From IMG/VR virus record IMGVR_UViG_3300010153_000164, positions 1-20,339 of that record: DNA of 20,339 bases; one strand, 5' to 3'. Shown here in pieces: positions 1 to 6,997 of the stretch. The position numbers and the translations under genes were made by a program. This DNA is from a virus. Each line of letters starts with the position of its first letter. Within the stretch, counting starts at the first letter, position 1. The notes under the pieces were generated by a model. That model did not search any database and had not been told where the DNA came from. It saw nothing but the letters and a program-made list of their open reading frames with translations.

Positions 1-171
1 AATAACCTTGCACCACCATCCTGCGCCTGCGGTGGCGGCGGTGGGCAACGTGAGCGCGACGGCGGCGTCCACAATAAAAATTGTTCCACAATCATGAACT
101 TCAACTGTCTTCGCAGCGGTCACTGTTTCGATCTTCTTTCTATCCGCACTGTATCTTCCTAATTTACTCAT
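1..171 (-). CDS. Virion-type protein, N-terminal part only (runs off window)
   Basis: An ATG at 169-171 opens a frame that stays open to the left edge, giving 57 residues. It begins MSKLGRYSADRKKIETVTAA and continues into an Ala/Thr-rich part with a TLPTAATAGAGWWCKV stretch. A good ribosome site (AAGGAG, about 181-187) lies 10 nt upstream. The short basic N terminus followed by a beta-type 'TLPTA..AGA' stretch is seen in small capsid-decorating or fibre-like phage proteins. Its position directly downstream of the major capsid gene fits a head-surface or other structural role, but that is inference. It lies beyond the terminator at 254-288 and probably has its own promoter in 172-316. The C-terminal part is not visible, so the length is unknown. 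Confidence 0.7.
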   Translation of the reverse strand, partial: MSKLGRYSADRKKIETVTAAKTVEVHDCGTIFIVDAAVALTLPTAATAGAGWWCKVI

Positions 172-230
172 TTTTAAGAATCTCCTTTTATTTTATGCTT
201 TAAATGAATTAAGGCATAAATCGCCTTATC

Positions 231-248
231 TTTTCTCTACTAAATAGT
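231..248 (-). promoter_or_regulatory. Candidate phage promoter element upstream of the left-edge virion gene
   Basis: The 145-nt gap 172-316 holds the MCP terminator and then, on the minus strand, an ACTATTTAGTAGAGAAAA element about 60 nt before the ATG at 171. Similar CTATTTA-n-TAGAG-n-AAA sequences lie at 3275-3296 and 19207-19231, each 35-60 nt upstream of a structural gene. The shared pattern suggests a phage-specific (for example late) promoter. It does not match the T4 late consensus TATAAATA, so the assignment is tentative. Confidence 0.3.
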
Positions 249-253
249 TTTAG

Positions 254-288
254 AAAAACAAAAACCCCCTCCAAATTAATGAAGGGGG
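254..288 (-). terminator. Rho-independent terminator after the major capsid gene
   Basis: Read on the minus strand, a CCCCC/GGGGG stem (284-288 with 265-269, plus a flanking A-T pair) encloses an A/T-rich loop. It is followed by a T-rich run (TTTTTGTTTTT, 254-264). It starts about 28 nt after the MCP stop codon. The stem and T-run are plain in the sequence. The terminator probably protects or ends the abundant capsid mRNA before the next virion gene. Confidence 0.85.
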
Positions 289-316
289 AATTTATTTTGA
301 GATATCAATTTATCTC

Positions 317-2134
317 TTAGCTAGCGCCTGCTTCTCCCAAGAGACCTCGGACGATAACGATACCGTACATGTCAGGACGAACCATCTTCTTCGCATAGCG
401 AGTCATGACGCCCTTACGTGGTACGAAATCTTCCGTTCCGAAGATCGTAGGAGTGACCTGTAGTGGCACATAAGGGGCGTAGACGTATCCACTCTCCAAG
501 AAGGAGCTACCCTTGCGACCAACGAGGATCACGTTACGTGGGAAGTAAGGATCAACCATAACGTCGAACTTCTTACTTAGCGAACCAACATTCTGTGCAC
601 CGATGGTGCCGCGGTCCTGGTCGGCAGTCACGCTTGCGCGGAAACCGCTTGTGAACTCAAGAATGTTAGCAACTTCTGGCGAACAAACAACGAAGTTTGC
701 TCCGCCGCGAAGCGTCTTGCGGTGGATCTGAGCACTTACGTCATTGATTGTCTCAATGAGAGTCTCGTACCACTCACTGACAGTACCAGTGAAGTCTGGA
801 GCGGCGGCAGTTGCGCCAAGCTCAGCACCATTGCTATCTACGAACAATCCAGGAGCACGCGACCAGTAACGAGTACCTGCCTTGGCACCATTGACCAAAT
901 CACCGAGGATTTCCTGATCGATCTCAAGAGCAATTTGCTCTGAAAGAATACCAGTCAACTCCACTTCAGCATCAAGATTGTGGTATGCGTTGAGATCTTG
1001 TCCCAACTCAGGCGTCCACTTTGCCTTGAGCTTCTTGGTGACTGCAGTCACAGCAACGCTGTCAACCTTGATGTCGATTTCAGGAATCAAGTCGTTACCA
1101 CCGGCCTTGGAGGCGGCAGCAAGTTCTAGACCCCATGGTTCTGTACCCTTAACGCCACCAACGGCGTGGGTTCCAGCAACGGCAAATGCGTCAACGAGAG
1201 GGTATGATGCAACACCAAGTTGGTCCTTGTCAGCACCCGCTTGAACATCACCAGCGCCGATATCTAGATCGTTACCACCCGTGTCCACAAGTACGATACG
1301 AAGTCTATCGGTTCCGATCTTTTGCGTTAAGCGTCTAACGTGCTTAACGGTAGTTTCAAAATCATCTCCTCCGGTTGCGGATTTATCATAAATTACAATC
1401 TGATCGCCTGCGCCGTTCATCTCCAACTCAATTGCACCGAGAGCGTTTTCGTTGAGATCTGACGAAATGGAGTCATAATCACAATCAAGAACCTGAACTG
1501 TGTATCCTGTGTTTGCAAGAAGGTCAGGATCAAACTTGATCAACTTCTTGTCTGCCTCGGTAAGGGCAGAGACAAGTTTACCATCCACACCAAGGTGAAC
1601 AGTGCGGACGCCGAGACCGGTATTCAACGCTGCGGAAACAGAACCAGTTGGTGAACTGTATCCGGTACCAAGGTCATAAAAACCACCGGGACCACCGCTA
1701 CTGAGGTCGCCGTCAAGATCAACACCGTCGATGAGGTGGCGACCAAGTTTGTTACCACCATAGATTGATTCACCGGCGGCCATTCCTGCGCGGCCATGAG
1801 TATGAGAGAAATCCAAGAAGAACAATAGACCACTTGGTAGACTCATTGGTTGAACTGAAACTAGATCGTTAGCGATCAAACCGCCGAATACACGACGGAC
1901 AATTGGGAAAGCAACAGCAGCGAAACCCTCTACATCACCAGCAGCCATTGAGGATGCTTCGCGAAGAAGCTCCTTTGCCTGGTTTTCGAGGAGAACTGCC
2001 ATGCTTTGTGCTTTGCGGTCGTTATCGAGACCTTCAAGGAGACCGGTGGTCTGCCACTTCTCAAGAAGAGCAGCACCTTCCTTGGAGACATCACGAGTAA
2101 CAACGCCTTCTGTAAGCTTTTGCAAAATAGACAT
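317..2134 (-). CDS. 23: Major capsid protein, T4 gp23-like
   Basis: This 605-residue protein forms the head shell. Two stretches align well with T4 gp23. Residues about 75-110 (FPIVRRVFGGLIANDLVSVQPM) match the VRR...N.IA.D...VQPM core, with the quoted run split by the A-N junction. Residues about 368-412 (KAKWTPELGQDLNAYHNLDA, then ELTGILSEQIALEI) match LKAAYSIELAQDLRAVHGMDADAELSGIL. The C terminus keeps YAPYVPL and TRYAKK-like segments. T4 gp23 is 521 residues. The extra length here sits mainly at residues about 175-345, an expanded insertion between the core blocks. An LRE|A site at 57-60 is placed like the T4 LTE|A maturation cleavage by gp21, so the first 59 residues are probably a propeptide. 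A strong AGGAGG ribosome site precedes the ATG, only 19 nt after the scaffold stop. It ends in a clear terminator. Confidence 0.95.
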   Translation of the reverse strand: MSILQKLTEGVVTRDVSKEGAALLEKWQTTGLLEGLDNDRKAQSMAVLLENQAKELLREASSMAAGDVEGFAAVAFPIVRRVFGGLIANDLVSVQPMSLPSGLLFFLDFSHTHGRAGMAAGESIYGGNKLGRHLIDGVDLDGDLSSGGPGGFYDLGTGYSSPTGSVSAALNTGLGVRTVHLGVDGKLVSALTEADKKLIKFDPDLLANTGYTVQVLDCDYDSISSDLNENALGAIELEMNGAGDQIVIYDKSATGGDDFETTVKHVRRLTQKIGTDRLRIVLVDTGGNDLDIGAGDVQAGADKDQLGVASYPLVDAFAVAGTHAVGGVKGTEPWGLELAAASKAGGNDLIPEIDIKVDSVAVTAVTKKLKAKWTPELGQDLNAYHNLDAEVELTGILSEQIALEIDQEILGDLVNGAKAGTRYWSRAPGLFVDSNGAELGATAAAPDFTGTVSEWYETLIETINDVSAQIHRKTLRGGANFVVCSPEVANILEFTSGFRASVTADQDRGTIGAQNVGSLSKKFDVMVDPYFPRNVILVGRKGSSFLESGYVYAPYVPLQVTPTIFGTEDFVPRKGVMTRYAKKMVRPDMYGIVIVRGLLGEAGAS

Positions 2135-2153
2135 TTTTATAAAACCTCCTAAA

Positions 2154-3239
2154 TTAGTTATTCTTTAGTCCTGCAAGAGTTTTCATCCTATCGAAGAAAG
2201 GACTATTGTCTTGCTTTGCTGTCTGGTTGCGAGATGCAACCATTAATGAAGGTTTCCTACTAACTGCTTCGCTAAGTGATTCTGGAAGTGGACTTTTATC
2301 CGTGCTTCCCACTGTGCTTTGAAGGGTTTCGAAGAGTACCTTCGCGTTTTCAACAGACTTTGCTTTAGAAATGGCTTCGACAATTTTCTTCTTTTGTCGC
2401 TCATTCAAGGAGGCATTCCCTAACGTCTGGTTAATATACAATAATTTCGCATTCATAACGTTGGTCTCGCTGATCTTGTTCTTGAGGGTCTCAATTGCCC
2501 CCTCAAGAGTCTCGGACTTAGTTTGTAACTTTTGTCCAGCGGAAACCAATGTTTCATTTTGCTCTTGCAATTCGGCGACACGGGTACGGAGAGACTTCAT
2601 CTCTTCTGCATACTCGGTATCAATCTCCTTCGCAAGTGCCATATCTTCTTTCTCTTTCATGTGTGCTTCTGGAGTACCTGCCCAACCAGATTTTACGGGT
2701 TCAATATCAACGACAACCTTCTCGATAATTTCTTCGATGGACTCTTCGTCAATATTTTCCAAATCAAGTTCTGCAATAAGGTCACTAGCAACAGATTCTA
2801 GGAGATCTTCATCAATGTCGACTTCGATTGCAGACTCGGTGCCACTCTCAGCGAGAGTGTCAGGTCCAGGTTCAGGGGATCCAGGCATGCCTTCTGGTGG
2901 TTCTTCTAGTGCCATATCCGCGATGTCCTCTGCGGCATCCTCGTGAGATTCGATCTCACCGTCGAGTGCCTTCTCAACCGCGGCGGACAATTGGTCAAGA
3001 TCAATCTCTACCACATCATCACCCTCGGAGGCATCTTTAAAAGAATCGGGTAAATCATCAACAGATCCATGAACCTCCTCCTCTTCGTCACCTAAAGGAT
3101 CTTCGTCCTCCAGCAACTGATTTACGGCACGCTTGACTTCTTCGGAATACTTTTCAATAACCAAATTCTCAGCATTTTTAATAGCGGCTTCTTTTAGTGC
3201 TCTTGCATCTACGATCGCCTGTTCTAGCATTGATGACAT
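2154..3239 (-). CDS. 22: Prohead core scaffolding protein, T4 gp22-like
   Basis: This 361-residue protein is very acidic over residues about 43-180, with long Glu/Asp runs. It is coiled-coil-like at about 200-265 (repeated leucines and lysines, for example LRTRVAELQEQNETLVSAG). It then has a conserved-type C-terminal part: LNERQKKKIVEAISKAKSVE at about 285-304 and a final FFDRMKTLAGLKNN. This composition and the C-terminal signature are typical of gp22-like scaffolds, which fill the prohead and are degraded by the gp21 protease. Numerous L/I-x-E sites fit that fate. The AGGAGA ribosome site lies just before the ATG. It is followed directly by the MCP gene in what looks like one transcript. 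It is assigned by position plus composition rather than by a catalytic motif. Confidence 0.85.
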   Translation of the reverse strand: MSSMLEQAIVDARALKEAAIKNAENLVIEKYSEEVKRAVNQLLEDEDPLGDEEEEVHGSVDDLPDSFKDASEGDDVVEIDLDQLSAAVEKALDGEIESHEDAAEDIADMALEEPPEGMPGSPEPGPDTLAESGTESAIEVDIDEDLLESVASDLIAELDLENIDEESIEEIIEKVVVDIEPVKSGWAGTPEAHMKEKEDMALAKEIDTEYAEEMKSLRTRVAELQEQNETLVSAGQKLQTKSETLEGAIETLKNKISETNVMNAKLLYINQTLGNASLNERQKKKIVEAISKAKSVENAKVLFETLQSTVGSTDKSPLPESLSEAVSRKPSLMVASRNQTAKQDNSPFFDRMKTLAGLKNN

Positions 3240-3274
3240 TTTCTATCTCCTAAATAATGAAAAATCATAAAATA

Positions 3275-3296
3275 TTTCTACTCTAAATAAATAGTT
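3275..3296 (-). promoter_or_regulatory. Candidate phage promoter element upstream of the scaffold gene
   Basis: In the 99-nt gap 3240-3338, the minus strand reads AACTATTTATTTAGAGTAGAAA about 36 nt before the scaffold ATG. It resembles elements at 231-248 and 19207-19231. A second AT-rich block just upstream, 3318-3333, reads TATAAAATATAAAATA, which is close to the T4 late-promoter core TATAAATA with one extra A. Either could drive scaffold and capsid transcription. No sigma70 -35 box is obvious. The evidence is limited to motif similarity and placement. Confidence 0.35.
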
Positions 3297-3338
3297 ATTT
3301 TTTTCACAAAAGAACGGTATTTTATATTTTATAAACTA

Positions 3339-3566
3339 CTACTTGTTTTTAGCATCTTTTTCTTGCTGTAGTTTCTTAAGTACCCTCTTTCTTTTCTTCT
3401 TTTCTCTTCTCTTTTTATCGGAGGGTTTCTCGTAATACTCTTTTGATTTTAGTTCGTCAAATAGTCCACTCTTTTTAACTTTCTTGGTGAACTTTTTGAT
3501 CATTCTTGCGGTTTGGTCAGGATGTCTTATTATGACCTCTATGTTGACTGGTGTTCTTCTGCCCAT
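3339..3566 (-). CDS. rpsU: Phage-encoded ribosomal protein bS21 homologue
   Basis: The product is 75 residues, close to the 71 of E. coli bS21. Residues about 8-70 align along the whole family. There is a short N-terminal beta-like part (VNIEVIIRHPDQ), then helix 1 (ARMIKKFTKKVKKSGLFDEL matching ALRRFKRSCEKAGVLAEV), then the hallmark KEYYEKPSDKKRR matching REFYEKPTTERKR. A highly basic helix follows, ending VLKKLQQEK. bS21 binds the 30S platform near the anti-Shine-Dalgarno end of 16S rRNA and aids translation initiation. Phage copies are known and are thought to exchange with host bS21 in ribosomes. Here the gene starts 3 nt after the stop of the preceding head-cassette gene (KKMV, stop, GAG, ATG) and lies directly before scaffold and capsid. 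Late co-expression with virion genes is therefore inferred. The family call is firm, and incorporation into ribosomes is not shown. Confidence 0.92.
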   Translation of the reverse strand: MGRRTPVNIEVIIRHPDQTARMIKKFTKKVKKSGLFDELKSKEYYEKPSDKKRREKKKRKRVLKKLQQEKDAKNK

Positions 3567-3569
3567 CTC

Positions 3570-3974
3570 TTACACCATCTTTTTCCAATTTTCGCTTAAT
3601 CCGCCGAAGAGACCTTGGATATCTACGCCGGGGTCGGACGGGTCAACGCTTGCTAATGGAGATGACGATGACGGGGCACCAGGAGTCCCTGCTGAAGAGA
3701 GGGGATTCGTGTTCTCAAACACATTTCCATACGAACTATTGCCTATAGAGTCCAGCATTCTCTTCTTGGTTTCTTCTAGTTGCCTAATCTTGCTTGTGTT
3801 GTCGGCGCGGGGGGTGGGCGATGGAGTTGCTTCATCAAGTACTTGCTGATTAACTCCGAGACCTACTACAACTTCTTGAACGATCTTAGATAAAGACCCT
3901 TCTTCAAATATAACTTCTTTAATACACTGCTTTATCAATGGTTTAAGAATGTTTTTTAAATTTTCTTGATTCAT
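3570..3974 (-). CDS. Head-cassette protein of unknown function, 134 aa
   Basis: I do not recognise a named family. The N terminus (NLKNILKPLIKQCIKEVIFE, then E-G-S-L-S-K-I-V-Q-E-V-V) is an amphipathic helix rich in Ile/Leu/Lys/Glu. The middle is a charged helix (about 58-80), and the remainder is Ser/Pro/Gly-rich and probably disordered, with a C-terminal GLFGGLSENWKKMV. The leader contains I-K-E and I-F-E sites of the L/I-x-E type cut by gp21-like proteases. Together with the placement between protease and scaffold, this suggests an internal or prohead-associated protein, but that is inference. A GAGGA ribosome site lies 5 nt before the ATG. The gene overlaps the upstream gene by 4 nt. Confidence 0.8.
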   Translation of the reverse strand: MNQENLKNILKPLIKQCIKEVIFEEGSLSKIVQEVVVGLGVNQQVLDEATPSPTPRADNTSKIRQLEETKKRMLDSIGNSSYGNVFENTNPLSSAGTPGAPSSSSPLASVDPSDPGVDIQGLFGGLSENWKKMV

Positions 3975-4612
3975 TTGTTCCTCAAATTTTCTTTTACTCT
4001 ATTTCTTATCTCTTGCATGGTGGAGGCAACAGAATAAGCAAGCGCCTGACGTGCAGTTTGCTCGTCCTCGAATTTGCCCCTCATGCGCTGCGTCAACTGA
4101 TCAATCCCAAGGACTCCACGGTTGGCGTAACCAGGACCAATCCTCTGAACCGATAAACCGGCCTTGCCTCGGGCGTCGTTGCCAAAGGTCCCACCAAGAA
4201 TCTTCAATAAGGCGCGGGATCCCTTTTTGGTCATGTATGCGTAAACATCACCAGGCGTTGGTACCCACTTGCCAGTCTGTAATCCGTCGACCGGGGGCGG
4301 TTCTTCGTCAAAAGGTTTAAGGAGGTCGTTTTCCACCTCAGTGTCAGAAAGTTTCCCTACTTCCTGTGCCCAATCCTTCGAAAGACCCAACTTTCGCCCT
4401 AAACGAGCGAGAAAACCTGGTTTTGCGGCGGCGGGAGATTCATCTGGCGTCAACCCGGCACTTTTGCCGAGGCGAGGTGAGCGAATCTTCCTTTTACTCT
4501 GAGGTACGCGGGATGCGCTAAACGGATTGCCAACCAATTCTGGCAAAACCTCTTCTATCAGGATATCATCAATAACTTCTTCTAATATTTCAGTCTCAAT
4601 AAGTAATCTCAT
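3971..4612 (-). CDS. Head-cassette protein of unknown function, 213 aa
   Basis: This is an unrecognised protein. The first 25 residues (RLLIETEILEEVIDDILIEE, then VLPEL) form a very acidic hydrophobic helix with three L/I-x-E sites that a gp21-like protease could cut. Residues about 35-75 are basic and Pro/Ser-rich. The C-terminal half (about 115-213) looks folded, with WVPTPGDVYAYMTKKGSRAL, a Gly-rich LGGTFGNDARGKAGLS stretch and a final long helix ending QEIRNRVKENLRNK. It lies directly after the prohead protease with a 4-nt overlap and a GGGGAG ribosome site, so it belongs to the head operon. A prohead-internal or ejected protein is possible. No enzyme motif is visible. Confidence 0.8.
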   Translation of the reverse strand: MRLLIETEILEEVIDDILIEEVLPELVGNPFSASRVPQSKRKIRSPRLGKSAGLTPDESPAAAKPGFLARLGRKLGLSKDWAQEVGKLSDTEVENDLLKPFDEEPPPVDGLQTGKWVPTPGDVYAYMTKKGSRALLKILGGTFGNDARGKAGLSVQRIGPGYANRGVLGIDQLTQRMRGKFEDEQTARQALAYSVASTMQEIRNRVKENLRNK

Positions 4613-5247
4613 GTATTTCTCCCCTTAGACAGAATATCGTTCATCAATCTGTTAACTTTGTCTGCTTTGGTGAATATGTTGGGATAGTTTTTCGCCTCTT
4701 TCATCATAAAAGCGCCGGGTGTCGATGGTTCCGAGACCATGTCGAAGCAAATTAGTTGAAAATCGTCCTGAACTATAGTTTTTCCACTGGTCTCCTGTAC
4801 AGAACCCATACCCCTGGAAGAAATGCCCATCTTTATACCAGACTCTACCAGACTTCTAAGGATTTTACCAGAAGGCGTAGGTAGAACCTCGATTTTACCC
4901 ATAACCTTCTTGTCTTCCATCCAAATACCAGTGACCACATGGGACGCGTTCTTCAAATTGATGACAGAATCATCTGGATGGTCTAATTCGCCGAGGGCGC
5001 GGCGCTCATTTACCAACTTTTTGTAATTTTCAATCTCTCGGGTCAAAATTTCGTGAGGATACACTCGGTTGTTGCCGTTAAGTGTCTCGGACATCTGCAT
5101 AACACCGGACAAAATCAGGGCACCATTGGCAACCCTAACCTTTTCTTCCTCAGTTAACAGGTCGGTGCAGATTCCGCCCTCGCAAAGTTCATAATATTCT
5201 CTTAAAATCTTCATAATCTCTCTCTTCGCGGGGGTCACCCGCGTCAT
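4609..5247 (-). CDS. 21: Prohead core protease, T4 gp21-like (peptidase U9/S77-type)
   Basis: This 212-residue serine protease processes scaffold and capsid propeptides inside the prohead. It shows the family landmarks. The fold begins at LILSGVMQMSETLNGNNRVY (44-63). GELDHP carries the catalytic-type His90. IKMGISSRGMGSV holds the nucleophile-region Ser143/Ser144. CFDMVSEPSTPGAF holds the third acidic residue, Asp169, in the segment conserved in this family. The size matches T4 gp21. The start at 5247 has an AGGGGA site 7-8 nt upstream. An internal ATG at 5214 (residue 12, weaker AAGAGAG site) is an alternative. Its expected products here are the MCP cut at Glu59, the scaffold, and leader peptides of neighbouring proteins. 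It is placed in the T4 order portal-protease-scaffold-capsid. Confidence 0.93.
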   Translation of the reverse strand: MTRVTPAKREIMKILREYYELCEGGICTDLLTEEEKVRVANGALILSGVMQMSETLNGNNRVYPHEILTREIENYKKLVNERRALGELDHPDDSVINLKNASHVVTGIWMEDKKVMGKIEVLPTPSGKILRSLVESGIKMGISSRGMGSVQETSGKTIVQDDFQLICFDMVSEPSTPGAFMMKEAKNYPNIFTKADKVNRLMNDILSKGRNT

Positions 5248-5296
5248 TCACTTTCCCCTACAACACCTTGCCACAGGGCGCATCATCCATCGGATC

Positions 5297-5611
5297 TTAG
5301 TCAGTGGTCTCATTTACATTCCCCATAATCTTGATGCCGTCGTCTGTAAACACAGAACACAACGCATAACTCGTTGCCGAAGACAGACATCCCAACATAA
5401 ATCCAGTAATCGGACTCATATCAAAACTAATTAGTGTAGTAAATAGAGATAAGATCCATAAAATAACACCAACCCAAAAACCTGTGCACATTGGACAAGA
5501 TAAGAGTTCTCCCAACCACCCCTGAGTGGGGCGAATTTTAGATAGGATCTTTCCGTATACTAAGATCTGCGTCAAACCCCAAGAGGTCAACACAAAGAGG
5601 GTTAGGTTCAT
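5297..5611 (-). CDS. Small membrane protein, DUF1360-like
   Basis: This 104-residue membrane protein has three likely TM segments (about 2-19, 43-62 and 66-88). A GELLSCPMCTGFWVGV motif (about 34-49, Cys39 and Cys42) begins the second. The 'L.CP.CTGFW.G' signature is that of the DUF1360 family, known from bacteria and many phages but without a settled role. The start overlaps the stop of the upstream gene (TCATGA), with GAGGAG immediately before it, which indicates translational coupling. Sitting inside a head-assembly cassette is odd for an inner-membrane protein. It could act in superinfection control or prohead-membrane association, but nothing in the sequence decides. Confidence 0.8.
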   Translation of the reverse strand: MNLTLFVLTSWGLTQILVYGKILSKIRPTQGWLGELLSCPMCTGFWVGVILWILSLFTTLISFDMSPITGFMLGCLSSATSYALCSVFTDDGIKIMGNVNETTD

Positions 5612-6174
5612 GACTCCTCGGAGTCTTCCCTGATAAGACTATAATTATACATGTACCCGTAAGGTCTCACGGTTGGCACCATGGAACCCTTTCTAGGATC
5701 GTGAGGGACGTCTCCAAGTTCAGTGCTGTGCTCATCGTCTGGATGGAGGATGTGATCCTTAGATTTATGACTTATTCTGGAAGTTGCTTCGAAGTATGGT
5801 CTCTCCTCCTCAATAAAGCGGTGGATCACATACAATGCTGCTTGAACTTCGTCGATGCCCTCAAAGGCTGACTCGAATATTGTTGCCTCCATAGCGCCAT
5901 AAAAAGATCCACCTCGGACTGATGCAGGGTCTACCACCCCACGAGAAGTCATCACATTAAACAGACGATCTTGAGCGCCGTATGCCTTGTCGTCTATTTC
6001 GTCCTTTGGGAAAACAACACACTTTCTCTTGGAGGGTACAACAACAATATCTACGTCTTCATGGTCAAAAATCATGATATCACCGTTCAAACTCCTAGAC
6101 GCATTAAGTTTTATTGTTTCTACGTCAACTCGCTCTCCGGTGAGAGGATCTCTGTCTATCTTAATCGTTATCAT
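5608..6174 (-). CDS. Conserved-type head-cassette protein of unknown function, 188 aa
   Basis: I do not recognise the family. It begins with a beta-rich part: MITIKIDRDPLTGERVDVET, then a DIMIFDHEDVDIVVVPSKRK segment at about 32-51. A helical part follows at about 90-135 (AMEATIFESAFEGIDEVQAA, then LYVIHRFIEEERPYF). The tail is His/Asp-rich and polar (about 139-188: ILHPDDEHSTELGDV, VRPYGYMYNYSL). It contains no TM segment, signal peptide or enzyme motif. It overlaps the end of the upstream gene by 14 nt and the start of the DUF1360 gene by 4 nt, so it is translated within the head operon. A virion or assembly role is plausible only by context. Confidence 0.78.
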   Translation of the reverse strand: MITIKIDRDPLTGERVDVETIKLNASRSLNGDIMIFDHEDVDIVVVPSKRKCVVFPKDEIDDKAYGAQDRLFNVMTSRGVVDPASVRGGSFYGAMEATIFESAFEGIDEVQAALYVIHRFIEEERPYFEATSRISHKSKDHILHPDDEHSTELGDVPHDPRKGSMVPTVRPYGYMYNYSLIREDSEES

Positions 6175-6997
6175 TGTCCATCTTCTCTATTTCATGAATT
6201 AACTGCTGTGTCTTAAGAACAGTCTCGACAATCTCAACAGTGATCTTTTGATCTGAGTACTGCTCAAGCAATGCACATATATCTTTCGAGTTCTTACTGA
6301 GGTCTTCGTCGGAAGACACAGTGGCGGTGGATGAGAGTTGCCCCATCTTTTCTCTCAGGCGGCCGATCTCCTCATTCAAGAAGACCTTTATTTCCAAACC
6401 GTTATCGGAAAATGACGTGATATACCTCGTCAACAACTCCTTCTGCTCATCTAGGAGTTTTCCACTGTATTCTTGATTAAACTTGCTCACAAACGTACTG
6501 TAAACGATATTATCAACTGGTTTCATTTCTTGTTCTGTCATGACAGACCCGGACATGGCGTCTAGGACTTTCTCTTCCAGCAAGACCCTCTCATTTGCGG
6601 GAACATCAGCATTAAAAAGAGAGTATATCGTTGCAATGTTTCTAAAATTGGGGACAAAAGTGTTGAAAACTTTAGGAGTAAACGCAATATTCATGTTCTT
6701 TATAAGACTAGTCTGGTCTTCGAAAATCTTCCTCTTGTTGAGTTCTCTATGCGCGATTTTGGTTTCCACCACAATCTTCTCTGCTATCTTACGATCAACT
6801 CCAGACGTGTTGTACAGCGACTTGTATAGGTCCAATTCTCTCTTGAGGGACGAATTGCCAGAAAAATACTGCTTGAGGATCTCAACCACTTTGTTTTTGC
6901 GGTTCTTATCCTGCTTTAGGATAGACTTTGTCAACTCTCTAACTAACGACTCATAGAGAAACGCGGTATTTCTCTTCTTATTATGTTTTAGTCTCAT
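6161..6997 (-). CDS. Alpha-helical head-cassette protein of unknown function, 278 aa
   Basis: The first in-frame start is GTG at 7006, but it overlaps the Shine-Dalgarno sequence. The ATG at 6997 lies 8 nt after a perfect GAGGAG (7006-7011) and is preferred, so the protein begins MRLKHNKKRNTAFLYESLVR. It is lysine/glutamate-rich and almost entirely helical, with no recognisable domain. There is a basic N terminus (about 1-50), a middle with FVPNFRNIATIYSLFNADVP at about 115-134, and an acidic C terminus. It directly follows the portal gene (17-nt overlap), a slot occupied in T4 by small head-assembly proteins. A portal- or prohead-associated role is inferred from position. Confidence 0.8.
   Translation of the reverse strand: MRLKHNKKRNTAFLYESLVRELTKSILKQDKNRKNKVVEILKQYFSGNSSLKRELDLYKSLYNTSGVDRKIAEKIVVETKIAHRELNKRKIFEDQTSLIKNMNIAFTPKVFNTFVPNFRNIATIYSLFNADVPANERVLLEEKVLDAMSGSVMTEQEMKPVDNIVYSTFVSKFNQEYSGKLLDEQKELLTRYITSFSDNGLEIKVFLNEEIGRLREKMGQLSSTATVSSDEDLSKNSKDICALLEQYSDQKITVEIVETVLKTQQLIHEIEKMDNDND

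Noticed and set aside
2371-2946. 191-codon plus-strand frame opposite the scaffold gene
   Set aside because: It is the antisense of an acidic coding region (Glu/Asp codons read as Ser/Phe/Leu), has no ribosome site or recognisable domain, and lies entirely within the gp22-like gene. The other plus-strand frames were rejected for the same reason.
6905-6934. TTGACA with a GGATAA-like box 17 nt later, inside the 278-aa gene
   Set aside because: It is internal to a coding region with no gene start downstream at a suitable distance, and the -10 box is poor.
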